Source: Opisthocomus hoazin
Taxonomy: Eukaryota > Chordata > Aves > Opisthocomiformes > Opisthocomidae
DNA length: 64,000 bases
NCBI RefSeq assembly: GCF_030867145.1
Contig: NC_134431.1
Location: 8,943,089 to 9,007,088 of the forward strand
Reading direction: 5' to 3'
Under the pieces are notes generated by a model. The model had not been told where the DNA came from. It was given only the letters and a program-made list of their open reading frames with translations, and did not search any database. Below, in pieces: positions 33,308-48,300 of the stretch (positions within the stretch are counted from its first letter, which is position 1; each line of letters begins with the position of its first letter). Both the position numbers and the translations under genes were made by a program.

Positions 33308-36300
33308 CTACAAAAGAAATACAAAGACAACTGTTGAGTTTAGACTGGACATCTACAGCATGTGAAGCATGAAGCTATTTGAATATAAACATTACAAAAA
33401 TGGAAATTAATTGCCATTAATATTAGCAACATCTTAAGCAGGCTTTCTTAAGCCACAAAGGCCATTCTGCAGATGCTTACCAAGCTTTGATCCATCAAAA
33501 ACATTAACATCTGCCTAGCCTCAGGAATGTGAGCAGAAACTGGGACTGAGCCTAATTTCACTCGTACACTTTATTTCTCTGCGCTGGGGAACTTATCCTG
33601 CACCCAGAAACCTATAAAAGTTGAGCTGTTGACACTGGCAGGAACAGGAGCAGAGTCTGGGAGATGCTGAGCACATTCAAGACCAGCTTTGTCACCATTT
33701 GGAGCCACAGTGGCTCCAAATTTCACAGCGCCAGATTTTATACAGGTTCCTTCTGTGCCTTCAAACACTGCTGAGAACAGCACTAGACTTCTGCCTTTTC
33801 ACTTTAGTACATTTTGAACTAGTAACACTCCTGAACATTCATTTTTTAAACACTCTGCTTCGGACTGACTTTTTTCAGCATTTTCTGCATCTAAAAGAAC
33901 TTACCATGTCCTTGACCATCAAGTGTCCAGAAGAAAACGCAATTGAGTTAGGAGGTGTTGAGACTGGCAGCATGAAGGCGTAGGAGCATCCTATAGTTCC
34001 TGGTATCATTAAATAGAGGGGATTTACTTTCAGACGAATGGCCTTGAAAAACAGAAAGCAACAGAAATTGCACCTTGGGGATTCAGACTCATAGGTAGAT
34101 ATATCAAAAACCGCAAATATCAAGTGCACTCTGCAGAGCCCTATCCCACACTTCATGATAAACAATCACATATCTCGCCAACAACATCTGAAGGATTATT
34201 ATCCTTCAGCATCCACATTATGCTGCAGGCACTTGCTTTGTTTCTTCCAAGGATTTCAAAGTGCCTGCAGCCCAGGAGCAGGAGAACCGTACAGTGCCTG
34301 TCCCAGCACAGACACAGCACAAACCTGCCCATCCAAGAGCAAGGGAGCAGAGGAGCAGCTGGTCTTGCCATGGGACTACCTTACCAGCTCTGCCAAGACA
34401 GGCAGAAAGATGATAATAGTGGCTGTGTTGCTGGCAAACTCCGTGAATAAGGCGATGACAATCGTGACGAGGATGACAGCCACGGGTGGAGGGACGCTCT
34501 CCAAGGGATGCAGACGGCCTCCTATCCAGACAGACAAACCAGACTCCTGCAGAAGGAGGAGCAAACAAGCTGGAGAGCAGAGCTCCTACATCCCTGCACG
34601 TGAACTGATTCTTTCCTACAACAACCTTCACTGACCCACACAAGCACCTCTGTGCCATGTCCTCAGGGTATTTAACAGCAAGCAGTTTGAAAGGAGATGC
34701 AAAATCTCTTAACCTCCTTAGTTAACTGCTGCACATTAGGAGTTGAGGAACATGTTCTTCATGTCTCTAGGAGCTGAGGAACATGTCCTTCAAGTGTTGT
34801 GACTCCACAGACACAAACTTCCCAGAGCCAAATGAGAACCCCAGGTGACACCCTCATAAAATCCAACTCTGTTGGGCAGGATGACTGCAACATAGCATCT
34901 GCAGCGGGCCTCACCTCGCAGCCCTTCGCCATAGCAAAGCCTCCTCCAAGCAACAAGATGATGTTCCAGGGCACCGTCTCTTGGGCCTTCCTCCAAGTCA
35001 GCAAGGGCTGCGTCTCAGTGTTTGGTGCTAGATGAGAGAGAACCGCTGTGTCAAACACCCACCCAACGAGGAGCACATCAGTCATCACCTGACAGAGTGA
35101 TGTCATGAGCCTGACATCAGTGCTGAAGCTCACTAACCATAAGTTGCTGGTGGTTAAAATATATATATGAGTCTCTTAAGGTAGAAAATTAAAAGATCAT
35201 TTAACTGAATATCAGATCTTAAAAAAAAAAGGAAAAGAAAAGAAATTCTAGCACTTGAAGATTTCTTTGAGGTTTTCTTGAGGGAACATTTAATATCAGG
35301 CTCATTTTCTCTCTGTAACAGATATAAACATTGTCCTCAACAGATGGGAGTCCATGGAAGGAGGAAATTTTCTACCATTTGAATTATGATGTTACTAATT
35401 TTCCACTTGCCATTCAACAGCCGGTGAATTTTATAGCAAAGAGCTCATCTCCCCTAAAGGCCATCTCTTAATACATGATGAAGTGAGCTCTGTCATATGG
35501 AAGGATGCACTAATGGGACTGTAATTTTCTGTTGAACAAGGACACGCATATTTTATCCAGAGGAGGCCTGATTAAACGTCTTCCTGCATATGGACAACAC
35601 AACAAATGTGCCTGACTCAGAGCAGCCGGCATTTTGTGCCCACAGACCCCATGCAGTGCTGCACCATCCACAAAGGGCCTTCAGCAGCTGTATCTCCACA
35701 TTAAGACCATCTCTTTTTCCAAGTGACTTATGAATTAAAATTTATATCTCATTGCTACTCAAGGGGACAGACCCAAGATCTCAAAAGACACCTGTTACCA
35801 AAACCTGCTGGAGCATTTGGGCTTTAGGAGTTTAAGTTCTAAATCATTCTGGGAACTGAGGAAGGGCCCCTATTTTTGAGTATGGACAACCCGCCCAGCT
35901 CTGCCCTTTCAGAGGTTCATGTTTCCCTCTGAGGGACAGGACCTGTTTGGGAGTCCGCAACCAAACCCCTGTTTCACAATCAGTCTGCTATGGTAAACCA
36001 GCACTGATTTCAGTTCACTTCAACCTTCTAGGGCATCATCTCTCACAGCTACATGAGCAACTGAGTCATTCCTGCAATCGGCAGTAGGGCAGTGACTGCT
36101 GAACCTCTACTGGCACTTCAGAAAAAAAAACACTCTACATGATCAAATTGCACCTTCAAACCACGCTGCTCCAGACTGCCAGCGCAGCTGCTGTGGGCTG
36201 GTGCAGGTCCAAGGTGGGATAGTCTTGGCTTTTGCTCCATGCCTGTGCTGTTAGAGCACAGGCAAGCGCAGAGTCCCTGCCCGGAGGGTCTCCTACTCAC

Positions 36301-39300
36301 CTTTCAAGTCAAACCACCACCTGAAGGAAGGTTTTTGCGAAGGGAAGAAGAACAGTATAATCACAATGGTGATTCCTGTAACCGCATCCGAGATAAACCT
36401 GTCCAAAAGCAGCAGAAACACTGATAAGAAGAAAAAGCCCACAGAATTACACAGTTTATGAGAACAGGGATTTACCAAAGAAGATTACAAGTTTCCATCA
36501 GGTCTGAACAATGTTCCTTGTTCACATTTCTTTTCTTTTTAATTCCCTGTTGAGCTACATTTCTAAGACGGGCTTTGAATCCCCTAGAAAAACTGCCCTG
36601 CAAAGGTAAAAACCAAGATCTAATCCCCACCACACTGAAGCTCTGGCTGTTCTGCTTGTGGAGTCATGGTCAGTCCATGAGGGGTTATGAGGACAACCTT
36701 CCCCAGCTCGTTGCAGGGAGGAAGAGAGGCAGAGCCCAGACCATCTTATTTATATGGGCTCTTTGCAAAATGCTCAGGTTCTAAGGTGAAAGGCAGGCTT
36801 CATCCAACAGAGAGCTTAAACATGTTTTTGATTGTAAGGAGCTATTAACTGCTGAGGGAAAAGTCCATAACTGTTTTGTTGTATTCAGGAATCATTTATT
36901 AAGCTAGGGCTTTATGAAAAAAGAACAACAAACTATCAAGATATCTTCTGTTAAGAAATAACACCCTCTCTGAGCTTTAGCATTCCCCAACAGCTATATC
37001 CATTCGTCTTCCTGAGGTATGGATGTCACAGGAGACAGTAACTTGCCAAACAGACAGGATAGCACAAGGGGTGAGCTCCTGCCATCTCTCTTCAGTCTCC
37101 AGACCTCAAGTGAAATCAGTCAATTGCATGAAGAACTCAGTATTTCACTGTAAATGTACCTATAAACAGCGTTCCAAACATTCAAACCCTATGGATGGCC
37201 TCAGATAGACACATGCCAACTTCTCACCGGGCTTCATGTACCTCCTCTGGGAGACAGAAACAATAAAGCTGGCTCTGCTACTTGAAGCTCAGTTTAATTT
37301 ATTCCAGAAAACCTGAGTAATAGAGTCATCACTGCAACCAGAAACCTAGGAATCTCCATGTCTTGAAAATGCTATTGAAAAATTTGACAGTGGAATGAAA
37401 ATAAAATCTTACCCTGGTGCAAACAAGCTTGCCCAACCTGGAATGAATTTGGGATCCCTGGAGAAAAGCATGATTGCAAACACACAGAAGAAGAAGAAAA
37501 TTGCCTGTTCTGCAAACCTAAAATGAAAAGAATTGTGGTTAAAAAGCTGACGTGCTAAAGGGGTGGATCCAAGCTAGGACAAGTACTGAGCTCAGGCTGC
37601 AGCAGCTTGGGTGAGAAGTTAGACTGGTTTTCTAAAAATAACTACAGTGAAACATTGGAATAGATTGTAAATCTATTTGCAAATATTGATATTCGCCAGC
37701 AATTATCTCTCACTGAAAGACATTACGGAGAGCAGATGGGCATCAGGAATGCCAGACCAGATGTCACAACAGGTGTATGCAAGGTTGACCCTCTGGCTGT
37801 GGCAGAGAGGAAGGGCCAAGCAGCTTCTCATGGTCATTCCTCTCACCGCTGCCCTTGGGGATGTCCCTAAGGCATGGTCAGCTGGGATGGCTTTGCTCCT
37901 GTTCAAGCAATGTAAAAGGATGGCTGAGACTCAAAGTGTATGGAGACAGCAGGAACAAACTTGAAGGTCAAAACCTAAGCAGTATCCCTTAGATATACGA
38001 CAAACAGCAGGGTAAATGGCAATACCATTTGCTAAGTATCAGGCTTGACTCTAGTGAAGTCAAGATTTAACCAAGACAATGCCTCAAAACACTGTTTAAA
38101 ATCTCTCTGAGCACAGGGAAGGGCATTTAAACCATTGGGCAGAGGCTTCTTGCATTGATTTTAAGTTATGGGGTTACTAATCAAATTGGTAGAGTACAGC
38201 TTAATGGACTTCCTCACTTCTAGACCTCAAAGTGGGACTTTGATTCTTTCAGAGACATTTTGCAGGCTGCTCGATAATGTACCGAATGGAACAACTAAAC
38301 CAATTTCTCTCATTTACAGCACAGGCACAGACAAGTGTCTTTGAAGAACCACTCCACTTTCCACACAACAGCAATAATTACAATGTCGACAGCGTGACAC
38401 AAACATCGTTGAATCTTCACAGCATTGCCATGAGTATGAAAATCTTATTTTACAGATGGAAAAACACAGACCATTTAAGGTTAAGACCTACACTTTCAAA
38501 AATCTTCACTAGCCCTGGTTGCCCAGAATATCAGTGACTGGTTGGCTGTACCTAGGGTCTGATTCTTGGAAACACTCAGTTTTTCCTGCTTCCTCCTTTT
38601 TTGGTATTTCTTGTAAGTCTAAAACTCATGCTTCTTTCTGCTGGTTCCTTTCTCCAAAATATGATCCCCATCCTTGCAATCTGCACCAAGCTTTTTCCAG
38701 AAGACAAGACCTTTGGGAAACTACAATAAGAAGCTAAAAGAGTCTTGTTCTTTCTTCAACTAATACATTTGGAGGAATTATTCAGAAAAAAATCTTGTAT
38801 TCCATGACATGGATCAGACTTCTTTTCATACTCTTTCTTTGAGCAGCTATTAGGCTTTCTTAAAGTCTATCTACAATCCATGTCATTCATATCTATCATA
38901 CGATTCATCAGCCTTCTCAGCAAATGCTTCCTGCTCCGCACAACAGGTACACACAAACCTTTAAAATTCAGCCTGTGTTGGTTAGTACATAACACACACA
39001 TGATTGTTTTTGTCCCTGGAGCAGAAAAATTACAAACAGTAACTAAAAAAACCAGCATGAATTCACTCTATAATATGAATTTTGCTCTTGAGAAGATTTG
39101 AGTACAAGCTGCTATTTGCAATTATTGCTGTTAGTGAAGGTGGAGAGGCTGGAGCACTCAAAAAGCAAACTTCAGCAGGTTAGAAACACTCTGAGTGGAA
39201 ACATCTATTCCATTTTCTTCTAAAAAACTCTATTCCCCCCAGTTGTCCACTCTTAAGGCAGGACATTCCCAACCCACTTGATTTTTCATATCCGTCCCAA

Positions 39301-42300
39301 CTTTATGACTCACTGTATTGGACCCAGTTTCTGATAGTCCTCCTTTATCACTTCTCTGGCTCGGGCTTCTGCATCCACTCTTATATTTGACTTTTTTGAT
39401 CTCCAGCCCCTGCCAAGAAACACGGTTATATCTTTACATGCCTCTAACATAACTGACACATAACAAATACTGCATTTACTACTGCAACACAGGCACACAA
39501 TGCACTCCTCCAGTGCCTGCTCTGCAGATTTCAAAGAGCTGCACATCTCTGCTGGCTCAGTTTGCATTATCTTCAGATCATGAAGACTGATGACGAAGGT
39601 TTCTGGTGCAGATATAGCCAATAAGGCCCTATTTTATATATCCTTTCTCTCTGCATTCATACAAAGGAGACCCTGCAGATGTTGGGAAGTTTCCTCTTGT
39701 TTATACTCTGAACTGTCTCCTCCAGCATGGGCTGTGATTGCCAAAAGAAAGTCCCAGCATTGCAGGATTCCCTCATCTCTAGCAGATATCTACTTGGGCA
39801 GAGCAACTAGAAAGAGAGTTACATGGAAAGTGAATATCTCCCTTCACTTCTCAAGTCATTTGCAATTTCCTGGGTGATCCCAGGATGCTCCTGAGGATCA
39901 ATAAAAATGTGAGGAATTTCTAACGGGCCAGGAATGTTAATGTGCTCCTGGCTAAGCCTCTTAGCCCGGCCATGCTGACCACACACACTTTGATCCTTTG
40001 TAGTATGTGCATACACATAATATATTCATATCCTGCACTTCATCTCCCATCACATCCCATGCTGCTGAACCTGGTTTCTAACCCTGCCTGTGACCTTGAT
40101 TAAACCTAAAAACCCCAACTTTCTGCATCAGATGCATTCATCCAGCCCTGCGGCACCTGTGCTTTCTTAGTTCACCATCGCAAAGGGATATCGTGGCTGG
40201 ATCTTCTACGTGGATGAATGGTTGATCATTCAGAAATTCCTGAATCTCAGATATACTTGGGCCTTTAATTTCTCATTTTTTAGGGTAGGTGTTCTCAATG
40301 GCAGCATCATCTCAGCTCTGCCAGCCTATACGTAAGCCTTTTAATGTCTTTTGGATTCAAGCAAAGCCAACTTGCAATTGCAGCAAAGTCCAACTGCCTG
40401 CACTATGCTGCAGACACCAAGGACTTCCCCACATAGAAAGTCCAGCCATTATCCCTGAGCCGTGACAGCCCAAGCAGCCCAACAGACCCCTGCAGACACT
40501 CGGCTGTACTTGTGCGGCTTTGCTACGCCTCTTCCGAGGCACCTCGCCACTGGGGAATACTGGTATCCACACTGGCCCAGCTATCCCAATAAAGCCCAGC
40601 TTTGTGCTGACAGAGATGAGCCAAACAAAACAAGAAGCATCACGTTCTCCAAGCACAAGAGCAATTCTGCATTTTGCCAGGGGCTTTGGCCAGCACAGCT
40701 ACCTCTTCCCTCACCTGATCATCCAGGGCTGTGCCCCAACCCTCACTGTAGGACACAGGAATTCAGGGCATCGCACAGGCCCCGGGCATGCGATGCAGAG
40801 CAGTGCAGGTCTCAGTGGTGGTGAGCCGGCAGAGCATCCCACGGCAGCACGTGGAGCCTTCCGCCAAGCCCCACGAGCAATTCAAGGACCAGCGTTTGGC
40901 ATTTTCTGGACTGAAACTTTCCCATTGATTTTTTCCTGTCTCTGAGACAATGTAAATATTTGGACACCTGTTCTCTTCCCCCTGCCCCCCTCTGTTTGTA
41001 TTTTAAACTCAAAATAACAATTAAAGACTTTTCTAAATATTAGAAATTCTGTATGGTCCCTGGAGGAAGCAAGACTGTGAGTTTGTTACTGTCACATACG
41101 GAGGGGGAAAAAAAGGCTCCAAAAGAACCAGCACGGCAACGCTGCAATCGTTTTAAGCAGTATACACTAAGGGTTGCATGTATCCAGCAAAGATTTACCA
41201 GAGAACCATGTTATTCTCAGTTACAGATTAACACATTGTTGTAAAATGAAGCCCTGTTGCTAAGTAATCTGTTCCAAACCCAAGTTTCTACCCCAGGAAC
41301 AAATCCTGGCTCTTTCACGTTGTAGGAGATTTTTGCTACCAATTCCAAGGGAACGAAGATTTCATGCTGGTCTTCGAAGTTTGATCCAGCTTTCCCTTCT
41401 GTCAGGGAAAATCTGTCATTGACCTCCACAGGCCCAGGTCAGGCAGTGAAACAACCTTTAAAAACTGTACATTTAACTGAATGAATATGTAATATGCTTT
41501 CTCTGCGGGAATGTATTTCAGTTAGATAAAGCATATGTAGCTATGAGATATCTTTAAAACCCTCCTGCTGCATATCAGCTTCTTAAAAATAGATGACTTG
41601 TTATAGCATGAGCATCCTGAAGATGGTTAGGAAACCCTGCACCATCCATGAGATGATCCTGGGTGATATCAGTAGATTTAGGAAGGGAACTGTGATGAAT
41701 GTGTATTTCACAATGCTGGTATAACTAGACTACATATATGTATAGTGAATGTAAACGTACCTCAGGTTAATTCCTCCATACAGGATGGAGATCCATAGCC
41801 ATCCCAGGACAAGGAAAATCAGCATTAAAGGAAATGCAAACATAAACCAAGAACCGAAGTTCACCACATCACATTCTGGAAAATAACTAAGCAAATGGGA
41901 AGAATCAAGTTAATGCAAGAAGAGAAAAAAAGCCTTCAAATTAAGGATAAACAAACATCTGAAATCAGCAGCAAAATGTCCCACAAACTTGCCAGTGTGC
42001 ATTTAAAAATTATTCCTCTGTGTGCATTTGGAGTTATCTTGGCACAAGAAGATTTGGGGAGTGTTGTGCTGGGACAACCCCCCCAGCCACCCTGCCACCC
42101 ACAGCCCACCCAGCCCAGCCTCCATGGGGAGAGCTGAACATCTCTCTCCAGGCGGCTGATGCTTTCAAGCAATGATGCTCCTGAACACCCACCTTTAAAC
42201 CCTGCCACAATACCTGCTGGGGAGTCTGAACACGAACCTCGTAGGGATGCTGCATACGCCTACGAGAGCCTGAACACATGACTTGTAGAGGCCAGCAAAG

Positions 42301-45300
42301 AAATGCCTGTGGGCACTTAGGATGGCATAAACCTCTGCTCCTATGCACACAGGAGCCACCTTTTATGACTAAGAAAACAGGCCAGAAGTAGTGGGCTCCT
42401 TATTTTCTCTTCTGCCATACAGCAGTAGATATAATTGGTCACAAAACACTACACAGCTTGTTTCATCAAAACAGTTACTGGATTAATTGTAACTGTGTGG
42501 TCAAGTCCCATTAAATTCAATGGAATTAAGAGCAGCAGTAAGATGAAGCACACATGCATCGGTTTGGCTGACAGCCTGGCTGGGTATGCTGGAAACTTCT
42601 TATTACAGCTAAGGCTGATGCAACCATTCTGCTTTCATCTGCTCACAAAGATTCCCAAAATTTTCTGTGAGGGCATGAATTTTCCAAACTAATTCTCAGC
42701 ACAGAGGGCAATTTCCCACTGGGACAGAGTCTCTGTTTTCCAGGATTTACAGGGTTCTCCAGGACGGCCTCCCATACCTCTTCAGCTGTCCCAGAAGGAT
42801 GAGGTTTGGTGCAGTTCCCGTCAGCGTTGCGGTACCTCCAATGCTGGCCGCATAAGGGATTGAGATGAGGAAACCTTTCCATATATTTGTTTTGTATTCC
42901 TCCTCCTTCTTTAAGTCTGAGAGAGCATCGCTGGTAACCTCCTTCTCCTCCGTCAGGTCTTTGCTTTAAAATAGTCCAAAAGAGAATCCGGTGAAAGCCC
43001 TGGTTTGAATACAGCGCAACCACTTCAGAGCCTTGACAGAAGGAAAATTCCCAGTTTTTAAAATCCAAGCTAACACTGCCCTCAAGGATGCCTAAGCAGC
43101 TCAGTGCAACAGAGGGGTCTGCTCAGTTAACTGCCACACAGGACCAGCAGCCTTGCAGAGGGCAGAGCACCCTCAGCTCCTATGGATGGGTGCTGAGGGT
43201 GCACATGCCTTGCCCAGCGCCTCAGCAACTTGCAATGCTTAGTACTAAGTCCAGAGGACTGTTAAAAGAAAAAAAAAAAAAATTGATAGCACCGAGGGGA
43301 AAGAAACACTCATTCCTGAAAAGATGCTTCCTTCCCATCATTGTTATCAAAGCAGAACCATCACCAGGGTGTAAGTCCTGGTGGGTTTTACATCACTGGC
43401 TTCACATGTTTGATGCTCCTGAGAAACCCAAGGCACGGTTCCCCAGCAGGAGACACCTCTGGCTACCATTTCAGAGTGGCTGGAAAATCTCTGCAATGAT
43501 TCAGACATGCAGCCGGATGCTGGACACACAGAGAAGGGTTTCTATCATCAAACTGCTAGTGACTGGGATGTTCAGTATAATCAAAACATTTTAATGATTG
43601 AATTTCAAATTCCTAAAACTTGGTCTAGCTCAGGGGATGATTCTCTCTCTCAACTCTCTAATATGAACTTTATAGTTAACTTACTCCTCAGTACTTGCCA
43701 GAAACTGCATCTCAGTTGGTACAGTGTAAAGTTTATTCTGCTGTAAAGATGCTGAAAAAGAAAGATTAGGACTTTAAAACAGTTTAAAGCATCTAGAAAA
43801 TTCTCCTTGAACCAAACAGAGGGATGGAGGAAACAACTGCCATTTACAGAAGAGGGCCTGTGCAAATGAAGACTGAGCTCACACCACGGGGACAGGAGCG
43901 CCCAGCAGGGATGAACGAGCCGGTCTCCTGCGACCGCTCCGGTCCCATCACAGCATCCAGCATCTCCTCCAACACCCAGAGGTGCTTGGTCATTTTACTA
44001 CTGCCACTGGCTGGATGCTGGGATCCTCTAATATGACCAAGAGTTTCAGGTTGTCCCTTATCAAGTCATGGGTTTGGGGTGGGGTTTTCTGGGGGGTAAC
44101 CGTAGCTTATTCATAGGAAGAAAAACTGTTGGACCTGATGCATCTGTAAGGCATGTTCCCCAAGGCACAGCAGGAGCACTCCCTGCCACAGAACTCTGTT
44201 CCCAAGGGATGACAATTTTACCCCCTGCAGACACCTAGCACAAAGTCACCATAAAGCTGTAATTCACTCTTTAAAGACCAGAATGGGGCACGTTTGGGAA
44301 TTTGGCTTCGTACCAGGTCCTCTGAAATCCACCCCAACCACGAGGACCATTCTCAAGCCTATCATCCCCTCTACAAATGACATACCTCGCAGGCTGAGAA
44401 ACCAATCCCCAGCACAAGTTCAGGGCCACCCCACTGGGGAATCTGTTGCATACCCAATTCCCAGGGACCCTCCGGCATATTTCACAAAGGCTCTGCCTCA
44501 CTGTCCTCCTTCACCACACAGGGAACACAAGCAGGACTCGGGAGCACTTGGGGAAAGGTATATTTTGACTAGAACGACCAGTGTTGTCTTTGGCAGTAAA
44601 CTGAGAGGTGCACAACACCCTACCACACGCATACATATGGGAGAAATCACAAGATAGAAACACAATATAATTGCTCTTTTTTAATAGATCTCATACTATG
44701 GCTTGTGGTAGTTGTAGTTCTGGCTCATGGCTTGACCTGCTGAGGTTGGGAGTAGAGGTGTACCATTAAACCCTATTTTCCCTAGTCCTCCTCAGGACTG
44801 GAGCACTTCGGATTTCTATCCACCTTCAGCCCAGGTGGCCGTTCCCCATCACTGCTGGCTCTGCTGCCTTTCCTAGGGCTCTTTGTACTTTTTCAGGTCC
44901 AGAAGCCGGTGTCCCTGCACCTCCCTAGGCTCTGCAGACCACAGCATGCAGAACCCATTTGCTGCCACTGCCACCCCATCAGTCCCCAAATTTCCTTGGA
45001 CCTGTCCTCAGTCTGAACCATGATCTTCTCCTACCCATACACACACACTGGAGACTAAGCGCAGTGCATGGAGAAAGGCCAGTGGTCAAAGTCTCAGGAC
45101 TCACGCACGTGCTGGACATGGAGCTCATTCCAGCTCAGTGAACCAACGAATTTTGCAAAGTCATGTTTTACACATCGCTAATTTACCGAATTGGAGTTAA
45201 TTGGTTTGGACACACACATGCTGAGCTTTCATCCCAACGATGCCGTGATGGAGGGATGTAATTAGAAGGACGAACATTAACTCATAGTTGACTCTTAATC

Positions 45301-48300
45301 CCCCAACACATTTAGCCCAAAGCCTCTTACCACTGCTGTCCCACTCAGGCCTAGTGCTGGCTCTGCAAAGAGACATATTTCATTCCACCTCTTAACATTT
45401 TTCAAATTTTTTCCCTGCTAAGCCCAAACTCCCACCCCATCTTGCCAGGACTGCCTGTGAGTTACCTCTCAAAGAAGACCTGCAAAAGGCAACTATGCAA
45501 AGGAAAGCCAGAGTTGCTGCAGAGCAAACTTTTCCTATGAAACTTGTGAAAAGGAGTTTAAAATTGTTTAAGGTCCTAAGTCAGAAGAGGCCAAAGTCCA
45601 CTGAGGTAGGATCTGGCTGCACACGGCTCTCATGGAGCAGTATGAGAAGGATTCAGTCGCCATTTCACCCAAATACATTGTATATCTTAGAGGCAGAAAG
45701 GTTTGTCCTAGAAAAGTTTGGCTTTAATGACATTTTTATTGTTTCTAAGAAGTTGAAAAGGCCTGAGAAGCAGTATTTCCACCCACCAAGGGGTGCAGGC
45801 AGCATGGCTGGGGTTAGGCCACCAAACCAGGCAGCAGTGTCCAAAAACACACATTTCCCACCTGCCCCTTTAGACACATCCCTTCCAGGTCTGCGATCCA
45901 ATGAAACACCTCAAGCACTGAGTGCAGTTTATCTTGAATTTGCAGAAGATATCCTCTATGTAGGAAAAAAAAAAAGGATAGAAATATTTCCTCATGGTTT
46001 TTACCTGGAGATACTGAAGCAGCTAAGAGAAATGAAATATTGCCAGTAATGGGTTAGTAAGCAGAGAGCAGGAGAGATGGTCAGGCTCACTAGCACAGTG
46101 GTTTCCAGGTTGTCATACACCTATCACTGGAGATGTCAGACAGAATTGTAGGGAATTTATAATCCACTTCCAAAAGAAAAATTCTGGAAGCTGAAAAAGG
46201 CCTGTTGGTGTTCAGTTTATAACCCTGCTTTGATCACCCAGAGCCAGCTGGGACCTCAGCCACCAAAGCTCATCTAACTACATTCTTACATCAGTAGCCA
46301 ATGACGTCAAAACGAATAAAACACTACAGCAAACTGCAGCTATCAACGACACAAGCATGGTCATTATATGTAACGTGCTGCCCACATGGTTCCGCATGGA
46401 CATAAGTGATTGCACCCTTGAGGGTCTCTGATCAGCAAAAAGCGCGACCAACTGAGCAGAGACATCACTGTATTTCTGGCCCTGCGTGTGTAAGCAAAGC
46501 CCTTCACAAAGCTGCTCTCATACACTTGTCGAGATTTCTTCAGAAAATCAAATGCTTTTACGTGCTGCATGTTCTTTAATATATTTTTAATTTTTTTTAG
46601 CCACCCAAGTATTTTTTAGCCTCCTGGACACTACTACAGTGTTATTGAAGCATATCCAAGCAGATTTGCAAACTGAGCTTATTGAATCATAGAATGGTTT
46701 GGGTTGGAAGGGACCTTAAAGCTCATCTGGTTCCAACCCCCCTGCCATGAGCAGGGACACCTTTCACTAAACCAGGGTGCTCAGAGCTCCATCCAACCTG
46801 GCCTTGAACACTTCCAGGGAGGGGGCATCCACAGCTTCTCTGGGCAACCTGTTCCAGTGTTTCATCACCCTCACGGTGAAGAATTTCTTCCTAATATCTA
46901 ATCTAAATCTGCCCTCTTTTAGTTTTCAGCCATTCCCCCTTGTCCTATCACTACACAATTTTGTGGAAAGTCCCTCTCCATCCTTCCTGCAGGCCCCTTC
47001 AGGCACTGGCAGGCTGCTCTAAGGTCACCCCCGAGCCTTCTCCAGGCTGAATATCATAAACCATTGTAAAAGTTTGCTTCCACATACAGTGCCCTTCACA
47101 AATAAATCTGCCTGTCTTTTTTGGCATACAGATTCTACTTCATTTAGACCAGAAAAACAAAGTAAACTATGATATGAGTATACCTTTTTCTGAAAAACTA
47201 GCTGCAACCACCCCATCGGAGATGTGCAACCATCCCTGACTGCAGGTAACACCCGACAGACAGGAACACCCTGCAGAAAGCTCACCTTCACATCTCTGCT
47301 CCTAGCTGTAACATCAGATTCATCGCTTTTGACTGACTTCAGGTTTAGGGCTTCCTTCAAGGAACTCAGTTATTCTCAGCCATTCAGAGGGATTACAGAA
47401 AAGGATGACATTACCTTGGGACATTAAAGTTCAAATAAGAAGTCTACAAGAAAACCTGTATTTTGATGTTGTACATTTTACAGATAACTCCACCTTTGCT
47501 TGTATTTGTTACTTTTATAAGTCTCTACCTCAAAAGAAAAACAGATCATCACACCACACATGATACTTGCAAAGCACCACTTTGTTCATTCTTCTACTTG
47601 CATGCCTCTCCCTTTGCCTTTTCTGGCTTCTCTCACCACTGCAAGCGTTGTGAGCCAAGAACGCTAATTTTGTGCTTGCCAATGTCTAGGACAACGAGGG
47701 TCTTGATTTTACGTGTTCCCAAATGCTACTGTATTTACAGTCACAACTACACAGTCAAATCATTTCAGAAGGTTAAAAGCACACTGACAAAACACAATGC
47801 TTCTATAGAATAAGAAATTACAGCAAGAAGGTCAGTGGGTTTTTTTTTAATAGATGTGAACAGTCAAAAATTCATGAAGCAAATGTGATAAAGCAACCTG
47901 GAGTGAAATTAACTTATGACTGTTAGACATTAATGATGAATGATTAATTATATTTTCATTAGATTATGCACATGCTTGAGTCTTCTTATGGGGACTCATT
48001 GGGAACCAAAAAGCCATTGCCTTTAAATCACAGGGGCAGAAGAATTACTAATTATCACAAGAAAGAGAAGCTGTGGCTACTGCTCCAACTATCAGCAGTA
48101 GCTGCGAAGGGGACTTCATGACTTCCTTTCTCTTTTGCTGTTTCTCGCCACTGTCTGCCAGAAGCCCAAACTCCTGGCAAATGACCTGTGAAGCTGGAGG
48201 AAGACCTCTGACTGCACACCCCTGGCCCAGCCTGCCCACGACCTGCTCAGGAACAACACCGAGCAGCAGCATCAAGCTGGGAAACCACAGAGAACTTTAT

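Noticed and set aside
43685-43740. Acceptor at CAG before 43740 for SLC13A3 exon 4
   Set aside because: With the phase left by exon 3 it reads into a stop codon. The upstream CTTTCTTTTTCAG acceptor before 43751 has the better tract and gives an open frame.
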